From Amaranthus tricolor (lineage: Eukaryota > Streptophyta > Magnoliopsida > Caryophyllales > Amaranthaceae): a stretch of 64,000 nucleotides of DNA. The notes beneath the pieces were generated by a model. The model was not told where the DNA came from. It saw only the letters and a program-made list of their open reading frames with translations, and did no database searches. The DNA is taken from positions 1,108,038-1,172,037 of the forward strand of contig NC_080053.1 of the NCBI RefSeq assembly GCF_026212465.1, in the 5' to 3' direction. Position numbers and translations under genes: made by a program. Positions 1-12,800 of this stretch are shown piece after piece (position 1 is the first letter of the stretch; each line of letters opens with the position of its first letter).

Positions 1-302
1 ATTGATCCTTGTTCATTCTTCATCGTTCATTCATTATTTATCATTGATCCTTGTACATTCTTCATCGTTCATTCTACAATGCTCATTGATCCTCGTTCAT
101 TCTTCATCCTTCATTGTTCATTGATCATTGATCCTTGTTCATTCTTCATTCATTCTTCAATGCTCATTGATCCTTGTTCATTCTTCATCGTTCATTGTTC
201 ATTAATCATTGATCCTTGTTCATTCTAAATCGTTCATTCTTCATTGCTCATTGATCCTGGTTCATTCTTCATCGTTCATTGTTCATTGATCATTGATCCT
301 TG

Positions 303-344
303 TTCATTCTTCATCGTTCATTCTTCAATGATCATTGATCCTTG
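303..344 (+). repeat. Clean 42-bp monomer, the building block of the array
   Basis: First clean example of the monomer. It splits into six 7-base words in order: TTCATTC, TTCATCG, TTCATTC, TTCAATG, ATCATTG, ATCCTTG. Words 1-3 and 4-6 form two 21-base halves that agree at about 13 of 21 positions, suggesting a 21-base ancestor made of three words. Frequent variants are TTCATTG for word 3, TTTAATG or TACAATG for word 4, CTCATTG for word 5, and ATCCTGG, ATCCTCG or ATCCATA for word 6. In one frame it reads as 14 residues (FFIVHSS then MIIDPCS), which is two related 7-residue blocks, as a 21-base half must give. The decomposition is observed; the ancestry is inferred. Confidence 0.93.
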
Positions 345-840
345 TTCATTCTTCATCGTTCATTCTTTAATGATCATTGAACCATATTCATTCTTCATCG
401 TTCATTCTTCAATGATCATTGATCCTTGTTCATTCTTCATCGTTCATTCATTATTCAACATTGATCCTTGTACATTCTTTATTGTTCATTCTACAATGCT
501 CATTGATCCTGTTTCATTCTTCATCGTTCATTGTTCATTGATCATTGATCCTTGTTCATTCTTCACCGTTCATTCTTCAATGCTCATTGATCCTTGTTCA
601 TTCTTCATCGTTCATTGTTCATTAATCATTGATCCTTGTTCATTCTTCATCGTTCATTCTACAATGCTCATTGATCCTCGTTCATTCTTCATCGTTCATT
701 GTTCATTGATCATTGATCCTTGTTCATTCTTCATCATTCATTCTTCAATGCTCATTGATCCTTGTTCATTCTTCATCGTTCATTGTTCATTAATCATTGA
801 TCAATGTTCATTCTTCATCGTTCCATCTTCAATGATCATT

Positions 841-890
841 GATCCTTGTTCATTCTAAATCGTTCATTCTTCAATGCTCATTGATCCTGG
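841..890 (+). repeat. Module-boundary marker (TTCTAAATCG then ATCCTGG), first complete example
   Basis: At the junction between most modules word 2 reads TAAATCG instead of TTCATCG (after TTCATTC the text is ATTCTAAATCG), and the following monomer carries ATCCTGG. In the open frame the change creates a TAA stop, and the next ATG lies 15 bases later. This is why open frames end and restart at regular places. Marker spacing gives module lengths of 231, 252, 378, 417, 441, 462, 588 and 630 bases, all multiples of 21 except 417, which is 420 minus a 3-base deletion. A second boundary type reads CCATCTTGAATG, with an in-frame TGA one monomer earlier. I treat these as lineage markers of the repeat, not as functional stops. 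Confidence 0.85.
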
Positions 891-3800
891 TTCATTCTTC
901 ATCGTTCATTCTTCAATGACCATTGATCCTTGTTCATTCTTCATCGTTCCATCCTGAATGCTCATTGATCCTGGTTCATTCTTCATCGTTCATTGTTCAT
1001 TGATCATTGATCCTTGTTCATTCTTCATCGTTCATTCTTCAATGATCATTGATCCTTGTTCATTCTTCATCGTTCATTCTTTAATGATCATTGATCCATA
1101 TTCATTCTTCATCGTTCATTCTTCAATGATCATTGATCCTTGTTCATTCTTCATCGTTCATTCATTATTCATCATTGATCCTTGTACATTCTTCATCGTT
1201 CATTCTACAATGCTCATTGATCCTCGTTCATTCTTCATCGTTCATTGTTTATTGATCATTGATCCTTGTTCATTCTTCATCATTCATTCTTCAATGCTCA
1301 TTGATCCTTGTTCATTCTTCATCGTTCATTGTTCATTAATCATTGATCCTTGTTCATTCTTCATCGTTCCATCTTCAATGATCATTGATCCTTGTTCATT
1401 CTAAATCGTTCATTCTTCAATGCTCATTGATCCTGGTTCATTCTTCATCGTTCATTGTTCATTGATCATTCATCCTTGTTCATTCTTCATCGTTCATTCT
1501 TCAATGATCATTGATCCTTGTTCATTCATCATCGTTCATTCTTTAATGATCATTGATCCATATTCATTCTTCACCGTTCATTCTTCAATGATCATTGATC
1601 CTTGTTCATTCTTCATCGTTCATTCATTATTCATCATTGATCCTTGTACATTCTTCATCGTTCATTCTACAATGCTCATTGATCCTCGTTCATTCTTCAT
1701 CGTTCATTGTTCATTGATCATTGATCCTTGTTCATTCTTCATCATTCATTCTTCAATGCTCATTGATCCTTGTTCATTCTTCATCGTTCATTGTTCATTA
1801 GTCATTGATCAATGTTCATTCTTCATCGTTCCATCTTCAATGATCATTGATCCTTGTTCATTCTAAATCGTTCATTCTTCAATGCTCATTGATCCTGGTT
1901 CATTCTTCATCGTTCATTGTTCATTCTTCATCGTTCATTCTTCAATGATCATTGATCCTTGTTCATTCTTCATCGTTCATTCTTTAATGATCATTGATCC
2001 ATATTCATTTCTCATCGTTCATTCTTCAATGATCATTATTCCTTGTTCATTCTTCATCGTTCCATCTTGAATGATCATTGATCCTTGTTCATTCTAAATC
2101 GTTCATTCTTCAATGCTCATTGATCCTGGTTCATTCTTCATCGTTCATTGTTCATTGATCATTGATCCTTGTTCATTCTTCATCGTTCATTCTTCAATGA
2201 TCATTGATCCTTGTTCATTCTTCATCGTTCATTCTTTAATGATCATTGAACCATATTCATTCTTCATCGTTCATTCTTCAATGATCATTGATCCTTGTTC
2301 ATTCTTCATCGTTCATTCATTATTCAACATTAATCCTTGTACATTCTTCATTGTTCATTCTACAATGCTCATTGATCCTGTTTCATTCTTCATCGTTCAT
2401 TGTTCATTGATCATTGATCCTTGTTCATTCTTCATCGTTCATTCTTCAATGCTCATTGATCCTTGTTCATTCTTCATCGTTCATTGTTCATTAATCATTG
2501 ATCCTTGTTCATTCTTCATCGTTCATTCATTATTGATCATTGATCCTTGTTCATTCTTCATCGATCATTCTTCAATGATCAATTATCCTTGTTCATTCTA
2601 AATCGTTCATTCTTTAATGATCATTGATCCTTGTTCATTCTTCATCGTTCCATCTTCAATGATCATTGATCCTTGTTCATTCTAAATCGTTCATTCTTCA
2701 ATGCTCATTGATCCTGGTTCATTCTTCATCGTTCATTGTTCATTGATCATTCATCCTTGTTCATTCTTCATCGTTCATTCTTCAATGATCATTGATCCTT
2801 GTTCATTCATCATCGTTCATTCTTTAATGATCATTGATCCATATTCATTCAACACCGTTCATTCTTCAATGATCATTGATCCTTGTTCATTCTTCATCGT
2901 TCATTCATTATTCATCATTGATCCTTGTACATTCTTCATCGTTCATTCTACAATGCTCATTGATCCTCGTTCATTCTTCATCGTTCATTGTTCATTGATC
3001 ATTGATCCTTGTTCATTCTTCATCATTCATTCTTCAATGCTCATTGATCCTTGTTCATTCTTCATCGTTCATTGTTCATTAATCATTGATCAATGTCATT
3101 CTTCATCGTTCCATCTTCAATGATCATTGATCCTTGTTCATTCTAAATCGTTCATTCTTCAATGCTCATTGATCCTGGTTCATTCTTCATCGTTCATTGT
3201 TCATTCTTCATCGTTCATTCTTCAATGATCATTGATCCTTGTTCATTCTTCATCGTTCATTCTTTAATGATCATTGATCCATATTTATTTCTCATCGTTC
3301 ATTCTTCAATGATCATTGATCCTTGTTCATTCTTCATCGTTCCATCTTGAATGATCATTGATCCTTGTTCATTCTAAATCGTTCATTCTTCAATGCTCAT
3401 TGATCCTGGTTCATTCTTCATCGTTCATTGTTCATTGATCATTGATCCTTGTTCATTCTTCATCGTTCATTCTTCAATGATCATTGATCCTTGTTCATTC
3501 TTCATCGTTCATTCTTTAATGATCATTGATCCATATTCATTCTTCATCGTTCATTCTTCAATTATCATTGATCCTTGTTCATTCTTCATCGTTCATTCAT
3601 TATTCATCATTGATCCTTGTACATTCTTCATCATTCATTCTACAATGCTCATTGATCCTCGTTCATTCTTCATCGTTCATTGTTCATTAATCATTGATCA
3701 ATGTCATTCTTCATCGTTCCATCTTCAATGATCATTGATCCTTGTTCATTCTAAATCGTTCATTCTTCAATGCTCATTGATCCTGGTTCATTCTTCATCG

Positions 3801-6800
3801 TTCATTGTTCATTCTTCATCGTTCATTCTTCAATGATCATTGATCCTTGTTCATTCTTCATCATTCATTCTTCAATGCTCATTGATCCTTGTTCATTCTT
3901 CATCGTTCATTGTTCATTAATCATTGATCCTTGTTCATTCTTCATCGTTCCATCTTCAATGATCATTGATCCTTGTTCATTCTAAATCGTTCATTCTTCA
4001 ATGCTCATTGATCCTGGTTCATTCTTCATCGTTCATTGTTCATTGATCATTCATCCTTGTTCATTCTTCATCGTTCATTCTTCAATGATCATTGATCCTT
4101 GTTCATTCATCATCGTTCATTCTTTAATGATCATTGATCCATATTCATTCTTCACCGTTCATTCTTCAATGATCATTGATCCTTGTTCATTCTTCATCGT
4201 TCATTCATTATTCATCATTGATCCTTGTACATTCTTCATCGTTCATTCTACAATGCTCATTGATCCTCGTTCATTCTTCATCGTTCATTGTTCATTGATC
4301 ATTGATCCTTGATCATTCTTCTTCATTCATTCTTCAATGCTCATTGATCCTTGTTCATTCTTCATCGTTCATTGTTCATTAATCATTGATCAATGTTCAT
4401 TCTTCATCGTTCCATCTTCAATGATCATTGATCCTTGTTCATTCTAAATCGTTCATTCTTCAATGCTCATTGATCCTGGTTCATTCTTCATCGTTCATTG
4501 TTCATTCTTCATCGTTCATTCTTCAATGATCATTGATCCTTGTTCATTCTTCGTCGTTCATTCTTTAATGATCATTGATCCATATTCATTTCTCATCGTT
4601 CATTCTTCAATGATCATTGATCCTTGTTCATTCTTCATCGTTCCATCTTGAATGATCATTGATCCTTGTTCATTCTAAATCGTTCATTCTTCAATGCTCA
4701 TTGATCCTGGTTCATTCTTCATCGTTCATTGTTCATTGATCATTGATCCTTGTTCATTCTTCATCGTTCATTCTTCAATGATCATTGATCCTTGTTCATT
4801 CTTCATCGTTTATTCTTTAATGATCATTGAACCATATTCATTCTTCATCGTTCATTCTTCAATGATCATTGATCCTTGTTCATTCTTCATCGTTCATTCA
4901 TTATTCAACATTGATCCTTGTACATTCTTCATTGTTCATTCTACAATGCTCATTGATCCTGTTTCATTCTTCATCGTTCATTGTTCATTGATCATTGATC
5001 CTTGTTCATTCTTCATCGTTCATTCTTCAATGCTCATTGATCCTTGTTCATTCTTCATCGTTCATTGTTCATTAATCATTGATCCTTGTTCATTCTTCAT
5101 CGTTCATTCATTATTGATCATTGATCCTTGTTCATTCTTCATCGTTCATTCTTCAATGATCAATTATCCTTGTTCATTCTAAATCGTTCATTCTTTAATG
5201 ATCATTGATCCTTGTTCATTCTTCATCGTTCCATCTTCAGTGATCATTGATCCTTGTTCATTCTAAATCGTTCATTCTTCAATGCTCATTGATCCTGGTT
5301 CATTCTTCATCGTTCATTGTTCATTGATCATTCATCCTTGTTCATTCTTCATCGTTCATTCTTCAATGATCATTGATCCTTGTGCATTCATCATCGTTCA
5401 TTTTTTAATGATCATTGATCCATATTCATTCTTCACCGTTCATTCTTCAATGATCATTGATCCTTGTTCATTCTTCATCGTTCATTCTTCAATGCTCATT
5501 GATCCTTGTTCATTCTTCATCGTTCATTGTTCATTAATCATTGATCCTTGTTCATTCTTCATCGTTCATTCATTATTGATCATTGATCCTTGTTCATTCT
5601 TCATCGTTCATTCTTCAATGATCAATTATCCTTGTTCATTCTAAATCGTTCATTCTTTAATGATCATTGATCCTTGTTCATTCTTCATCGTTCCATCTTC
5701 AATGATCATTGATCCTTGTTCATTCTAAATCGTTCATTCTTCAATGCTCATTGATCCTGGTTCATTCTTCATCGTTCATTGTTCATTGATCATTCATCCT
5801 TGTTCATTCTTCATCGTTCATTCTTCAATGATCATTGATCCTTGTTCATTCATCATCGTTCATTCTTTAATGATCATTGATCCATATTCATTCTTCACCG
5901 TTCATTCTTCAATGATCATTGATCCTTGTTCATTCTTCATCGTTCATTCATTATTCATCATTGATCCTTGTACATTCTTCATCGTTCATTGTACAATGCT
6001 CATTGATCCTCGTTCATTCTTCATCGTTCATTGTTCATTGATCATTGATCCTTGTTCATTCTTCATCATTCATTCTTCAATACTCATTGATCCTTGTTCA
6101 TTCTTCATCGTTCATTGTTCATTAATCATTGATCCTTGTTCATTCTTCATCGTTCCATCTTGAATGATCATTGATCCTTGTTCATTCTAAATCGTTCATT
6201 CTTCAATGCTCATTGATCCTGGTTCATTCTTCATCGTTCATTGTTCATTGATCATTGATCCTTGTTCATTCTTCATCGTTCATTCTTCAATGATCATTGA
6301 TCCTTGTTCATTCTTCATCGTTCATTCTTTAATGATCATTGATCCATATTCATTCTTCATCGTTCATTCTTCAAAGATCATTGATCCTTGTTCATTCTTC
6401 ATCGTTCCATCTTCAATGATCATTGATTCTTGTTCATTCTAAATCGTTCATTCTTCAATGTTCATTGATCCTGGTTCGTTCTTCATCGTTCATTGTTCAT
6501 TGATCATTGATCCTTGTTCATTCTTCATCGTTCATTCTTCATTGATCATTGATCCTTGTTCATTCTTCATCGTTCATTCTTCAATGCTCATTGATCCTTG
6601 TTCATTCTTCATCGTTCATTGTTCATTAATCATTGATCCTTGTTCATTCTTCATCGTTCATTCATTATTGTTCATTGATCCTGGTTCATTTTTCATCGTT
6701 CATTCTTCAATGATCAATTATCCTTGTTCATTCTAAATCGTTCATTCTTTAATGATCATTGATCCTTATTCATTCTTCATCGTTCCATCTTCAATGATCA

Positions 6801-7297
6801 TTGATCCTTGTTCATTCTAAATCGTTCATTCTTCAATGCTCATTGATCCTGGTTCATTCTTCATCGTTCATTGTTCATTGATGATTCATCCTTGTTCATT
6901 CTTCATCGTTCATTCTTCAATGATCATTGATCCATGTTCATTCATCATCGTTCATTCTTTAATGATCATTGATCCATATTCATTCTTCATCGTTCATTCT
7001 TCAATGATCATTGATCCTTGTTCATTCTTCAACGTTCATTCATTATTCATCATTGATCCTTGTACATTCTTCATCGTTCATTCTACAATGCTCATTGATC
7101 CTCGTTCATTCTTCATCGTTCATTGTTTATTGATCATTGATCCTTGTTCATTCTTCATCATTCATTCTTCAATGCTCATTGATCCTTGTTCATTCTTCAT
7201 CGTTCATTGTTCATTAATCATTGATCCTTGTTCATTCTTCATCGTTCCATCTTCAATGATCATTGATCCTTGTTCATTCTAAATCGTTCATTCTTCA

Positions 7298-7493
7298 ATG
7301 CTCATTGATCCTGGTTCATTCTTCATCGTTCATTGTTCATTGATCATTCATCCTTGTTCATTCTTTAATGATCATTGATCCATATTCATTCTTCATCGTT
7401 CATTCTTCAATGATCATTGATCCTTGTTCATTCTTCATTTTTCCATCTTCAATGATCATTGATCCTTGTTGATTCTAAATCGTTCATTCTTCA
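7298..7493 (+). repeat. Shortened 196-bp HOR-A module (8-word deletion)
   Basis: Compared with the related module at 8982, this one lacks 56 bases (one monomer plus 14 bases, eight words). The text passes from a CATTCATCCTTG monomer straight to TTCATTCTTTAATG. It also carries two diagnostic changes: CATTTTTCCATC near 7436-7447 and TTGATTCTAAAT near 7469-7480. The same module recurs at 17168-17363 in copy 2. It also forms the two arms of the perfect inverted repeat at 60.76 and 61.19 kb, so it is a useful tracer for the rearrangement there. Confidence 0.85.
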
Positions 7494-9869
7494 TTGCTCA
7501 TTGATCCTGGTTCATTCTTCATCGTTCATTGTTCATTGATCATTGATCCTTGTTCATTCTTCATCGTTCATTCTTCAATGATCATTGATCCTTGTTCATT
7601 CTTCATCGTTCATTCGTTAATGATCATTGATCCATATTCATTCTTCATCGTTCATTCTTCAATGATCATTGATCCTTGTTCATTCTTCATCGTTCATTCA
7701 TTATTTATCATTGATCCTTGTACATTCTTCATCGTTCATTCTACAATGCTCATTGATCCTCGTTCATTCTTCATCCTTCATTGTTCATTGATCATTGATC
7801 CTTGTTCATTCTTCATTCATTCTTCAATGCTCATTGATCCTTGTTCATTCTTCATCGTTCATTGTTCATTAATCATTGATCCTTGTTCATTCTAAATCGT
7901 TCATTCTTCATTGCTCATTGATCCTGGTTCATTCTTCATCGTTCATTGTTCATTGATCATTGATCCTTGTTCATTCTTCATCGTTCATTCTTCAATGATC
8001 ATTGATCCTTGTTCATTCTTCATCGTTCATTCTTTAATGATCATTGAACCATATTCATTCTTCATCGTTCATTCTTCAATGATCATTGATCCTTGTTCAT
8101 TCTTCATCGTTCATTCATTATTCAACATTGATCCTTGTACATTCTTCATTGTTCATTCTACAATGCTCATTGATCCTGTTTCATTCTTCATCGTTCATTG
8201 TTCATTGATCATTGATCCTTGTTCATTCTTCATCGTTCATTCTTCAATGCTCATTGATCCTTGTTCATTCTTCATCGTTCATTGTTCATTAATCATTGAT
8301 CCTTGTTCATTCTTCATCGTTCATTCTACAATGCTCATTGATCCTCGTTCATTCTTCATCGTTCATTGTTCATTGATCATTGATCCTTGTTCATTCTTCA
8401 TCATTCATTCTTCAATGCTCATTGATCCTTGTTCATTCTTCATCGTTCATTGTTCATTAATCATTGATCAATGTTCATTCTTCATCGTTCCATCTTCAAT
8501 GATCATTGATCCTTGTTCATTCTAAATCGTTCATTCTTCAATGCTCATTGATCCTGGTTCATTCTTCATCGTTCATTGTTCATTCTTCATCGTTCATTCT
8601 TCAATGATCATTGATCCTTGTTCATTCTTCATCGTTCATTCTTTAATGATCATTGATCCATATTCATTCTTCATCGTTCATTCTTCAATGATCATTGATC
8701 CTTGTTCATTCTTCATCGTTCATTCATTATTCATCATTGATCCTTGTACATTCTTCATCGTTCATTCTACAATGCTCATTGATCCTCGTTCATTCTTCAT
8801 CGTTCATTGTTTATTGATCATTGATCCTTGTTCATTCTTCATCATTCATTCTTCAATGCTCATTGATCCTTGTTCATTCTTCATCGTTCATTGTTCATTA
8901 ATCATTGATCCTTGTTCATTCTTCATCGTTCCATCTTCAATGATCATTGATCCTTGTTCATTCTAAATCGTTCATTCTTCAATGCTCATTGATCCTGGTT
9001 CATTCTTCATCGTTCATTGTTCATTGATCATTCATCCTTGTTCATTCTTCATCGTTCATTCTTCAATGATCATTGATCCTTGTTCATTCATCATCGTTCA
9101 TTCTTTAATGATCATTGATCCATATTCATTCTTCATCGTTCATTCTTCAATGATCATTGATCCTTGTTCATTCTTCATCGTTCATTCATTATTCATCATT
9201 GATCCTTGTACATTCTTCATCGTTCATTCTACAATGCTCATTGATCCTCGTTCATTCTTCATCGTTCATTGTTTATGGATCATTGATCCTTGTTCATTCT
9301 TCATCATTCATTCTTCAATGCTCATTGATCCTTGTTCATTCTTCATCGTTCATTGTTCATTAATCATTGATCCTTGTTCATTCTTCATCGTTCCATCTTC
9401 AATGATCATTGATCCTTGTTCATTCTAAATCGTTCATTCTTCAATGCTCATTGATCCTGGTTCATTCTTCATCGTTCATTGTTCATTGATCATTGATCCT
9501 TGTTCATTCTTCATCGTTCATTCTTCAATGATCATTGATCCTTGTTCATTCTTCATCGTTCATTCTTTAATGATCATTGATCCATATTCATTCTTCATCG
9601 TTCATTCTTCAATGATCATTGATCCTTGTTCATTCTTCATTTTTCCATCTTCAATGATCATTGATCCTTGTTCATTCTAAATCGTTCATTCTTCATTGCT
9701 CATTGATCCTGGTTCATTCTTCATCGTTCATTGTTCAATCATCATTGATCCTTGTTCATTCTTCATCGTTCATTCTTCAATGATCATTGATCCTTGTTCA
9801 TTCATCATCGTTCATTCGTTAATGATCATTGATCCATATTCATTCTTCATCGTTCATTCTTCAATGATC

Positions 9870-12800
9870 ATTGATCCTTGTTCATTCTTCATCGTTCATT
9901 CATTATTTATCATTGATCCTTGTACATTCTTCATCGTTCATTCTACAATGCTCATTGATCCTCGTTCATTCTTCATCCTTCATTGTTCATTGATCATTGA
10001 TCCTTGTTCATTCTTCATTCATTCTTCAATGCTCATTGATCCTTGTTCATTCTTCATCGTTCATTGTTCATTAATCATTGATCCTTGTTCATTCTAAATC
10101 GTTCATTCTTCATTGCTCATTGATCCTGGTTCATTCTTCATCGTTCATTGTTCATTGATCATTGATCCTTGTTCATTCTTCATCGTTCATTCTTCAATGA
10201 TCATTGATCCTTGTTCATTCTTCATCGTTCATTCTTTAATGATCATTGAACCATATTCATTCTTCATCGTTCATTCTTCAATGATCATTGATCCTTGTTC
10301 ATTCTTCATCGTTCATTCATTATTCAACATTGATCCTTGTACATTCTTCATTGTTCATTCTACAATGCTCATTGATCCTGTTTCATTCTTCATCGTTCAT
10401 TGTTCATTGATCATTGATCCTTGTTCATTCTTCACCGTTCATTCTTCAATGCTCATTGATCCTTGTTCATTCTTCATCGTTCATTGTTCATTAATCATTG
10501 ATCCTTGTTCATTCTTCATCGTTCATTCTACAATGCTCATTGATCCTCGTTCATTCTTCATCGTTCATTGTTCATTGATCATTGATCCTTGTTCATTCTT
10601 CATCATTCATTCTTCAATGCTCATTGATCCTTGTTCATTCTTCATCGTTCATTGTTCATTAATCATTGATCAATGTTCATTCTTCATCGTTCCATCTTCA
10701 ATGATCATTGATCCTTGTTCATTCTAAATCGTTCATTCTTCAATGCTCATTGATCCTGGTTCATTCTTCATCGTTCATTCTTCAATGACCATTGATCCTT
10801 GTTCATTCTTCATCGTTCCATCCTGAATGATCATTGATCCTTGTTCATTCTAAATCGTTCATTCTTTAATGCTCATTGATCCTGGTTCATTCTTCATCGT
10901 TCATTGTTCATTGATCATTGATCCTTGTTCATTCTTCATCGTTCATTCTTCAATGATCATTGATCCTTGTTCATTCTTCATCGTTCATTCTTTAATGATC
11001 ATTGATCCATATTCATTCTTCATCGTTCATTCTTCAATGATCATTGATCCTTGTTCATTCTTCATCGTTCATTCATTATTCATCATTGATCCTTGTACAT
11101 TCTTCATCGTTCATTCTACAATGCTCATTGATCCTCGTTCATTCTTCATCGTTCATTGTTTATTGATCATTGATCCTTGTTCATTCTTCATCATTCATTC
11201 TTCAATGCTCATTGATCCTTGTTCATTCTTCATCGTTCATTGTTCATTAATCATTGATCCTTGTTCATTCTTCATCGTTCCATCTTCAATGATCATTGAT
11301 CCTTGTTCATTCTAAATCGTTCATTCTTCAATGCTCATTGATCCTGGTTCATTCTTCATCGTTCATTGTTCATTGATCATTCATCCTTGTTCATTCTTCA
11401 TCGTTCATTCTTCAATGATCATTGATCCTTGTTCATTCATCATCTTTCATTCTTTAATGATCATTGATCCATATTCATTCTTCACCGTTCATTCTTCAAT
11501 GATCATTGATCCTTGTTCATTCTTCATCGTTCATTCATTATTCATCATTGATCCTTGTACATTCTTCATCGTTCATTCTACAATGCTCATTGATCCTCGT
11601 TCATTCTTCATCGTTCATTGTTCATTGATCATTGATCCTTGTTCATTCTTCATCATTCATTCTTCAATGCTCATTGATCCTTGTTCATTCTTCATCGTTC
11701 ATTGTTCATTAGTCATTGATCAATGTTCATTCTTCATCGTTCCATCTTCAATGATCATTGATCCTTGTTCATTCTAAATCGTTCATTCTGCAATGCTCAT
11801 TGATCCTGGTTCATTCTTCATCGTTCATTGTTCATTCTTCATCGTTCATTCTTCAATGATCATTGATCCTTGTTCATTCTTCATCGTTCATTCTTTAATG
11901 ATCATTGATCCATATTCATTTCTCATCGTTCATTCTTCAATGATCATTATTCCTTGTTCATTCTTCATCGTTCCATCTTGAATGATCATTGATCCTTGTT
12001 CATTCTAAATCGTTCATTCTTCAATGCTCATTGATCCTGGTTCATTCTTCATCGTTCATTGTTCATTGATCATTGATCCTTGTTCATTCTTCATCGTTCA
12101 TTCTTCAATGATCATTGATCCTTGTTCATTCTTCATCGTTCATTCTTTAATGATCATTGAACCATATTCATTCTTCATCGTTCATTCTTCAATGATCATT
12201 GATCCTTGTTCATTCTTCATCGTTCATTCATTATTCAACATTGATCCTTGTACATTCTTCATTGTTCATTCTACAATGCTCATTGATCCTGTTTCATTCT
12301 TCATCGTTCATTGTTCATTGATCATTGATCCTTGTTCATTCTTCATCGTTCATTCTTCAATGCTCATTGATCCTTGTTCATTCTTCATCGTTCATTGTTC
12401 ATTAATCATTGATCCTTGTTCATTCTTCATCGTTCATTCATTATTGATCATTGATCCTTGTTCATTCTTCATCGATCATTCTTCAATGATCAATTATCCT
12501 TGTTCATTCTAAATCGTTCATTCTTTAATGATCATTGATCCTTGTTCATTCTTCATCGTTCCATCTTCAATGATCATTGATCCTTGTTCATTCTAAATCG
12601 TTCATTCTTCAATGCTCATTGATCCTGGTTCATTCTTCATCGTTCATTGTTCATTGATCATTCATCCTTGTTCATTCTTCATCGTTCATTCTTCAATGAT
12701 CATTGATCCTTGTTCATTCATCATCGTTCATTCTTTAATGATCATTGATCCATATTCATTCTTCACCGTTCATTCTTCAATGATCATTGATCCTTGTTCA

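Larger units (their letters stand above)
1..9869 (+). repeat. HOR-A copy 1 (about 9.87 kb higher-order repeat)
   Basis: Position 1 aligns with 9870 in the next copy. Modules starting at the ATG before ATCCTGG lie at 244, 874, 958, 1420, 1882, 2113, 2701, 3162, 3393, 3770, 4001, 4463, 4694, 5282, 5744, 6206, 6458, 6836, 7298, 7494, 7911, 8541, 8982, 9444 and 9696. Offset to copy 2 is 9,869 at the left edge, 9,911 from 958 to about 3.7 kb (copy 2 has one extra 42-base monomer near 10.83 kb) and 9,870 from 4001 on. From 4001 to 9680 every translated module I compared is identical to copy 2. Further left there are scattered single-base differences, for example near 478, 2330 and 2852. Diagnostic indels are 1-base deletions at about 3096 and 3703, 3-base deletions at about 150 and 7815, and a 56-base deletion in the module at 7298. 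Confidence 0.92.

Noticed and set aside
9157..9363. A second-frame open frame (MILVHSSSFIHYSS...) overlapping the main one, repeated at 19027
   Set aside because: It is the same repeat read in another phase, opened by the TTTATGGATC variant that removes a stop. Both copies share it only because HOR-A was duplicated.
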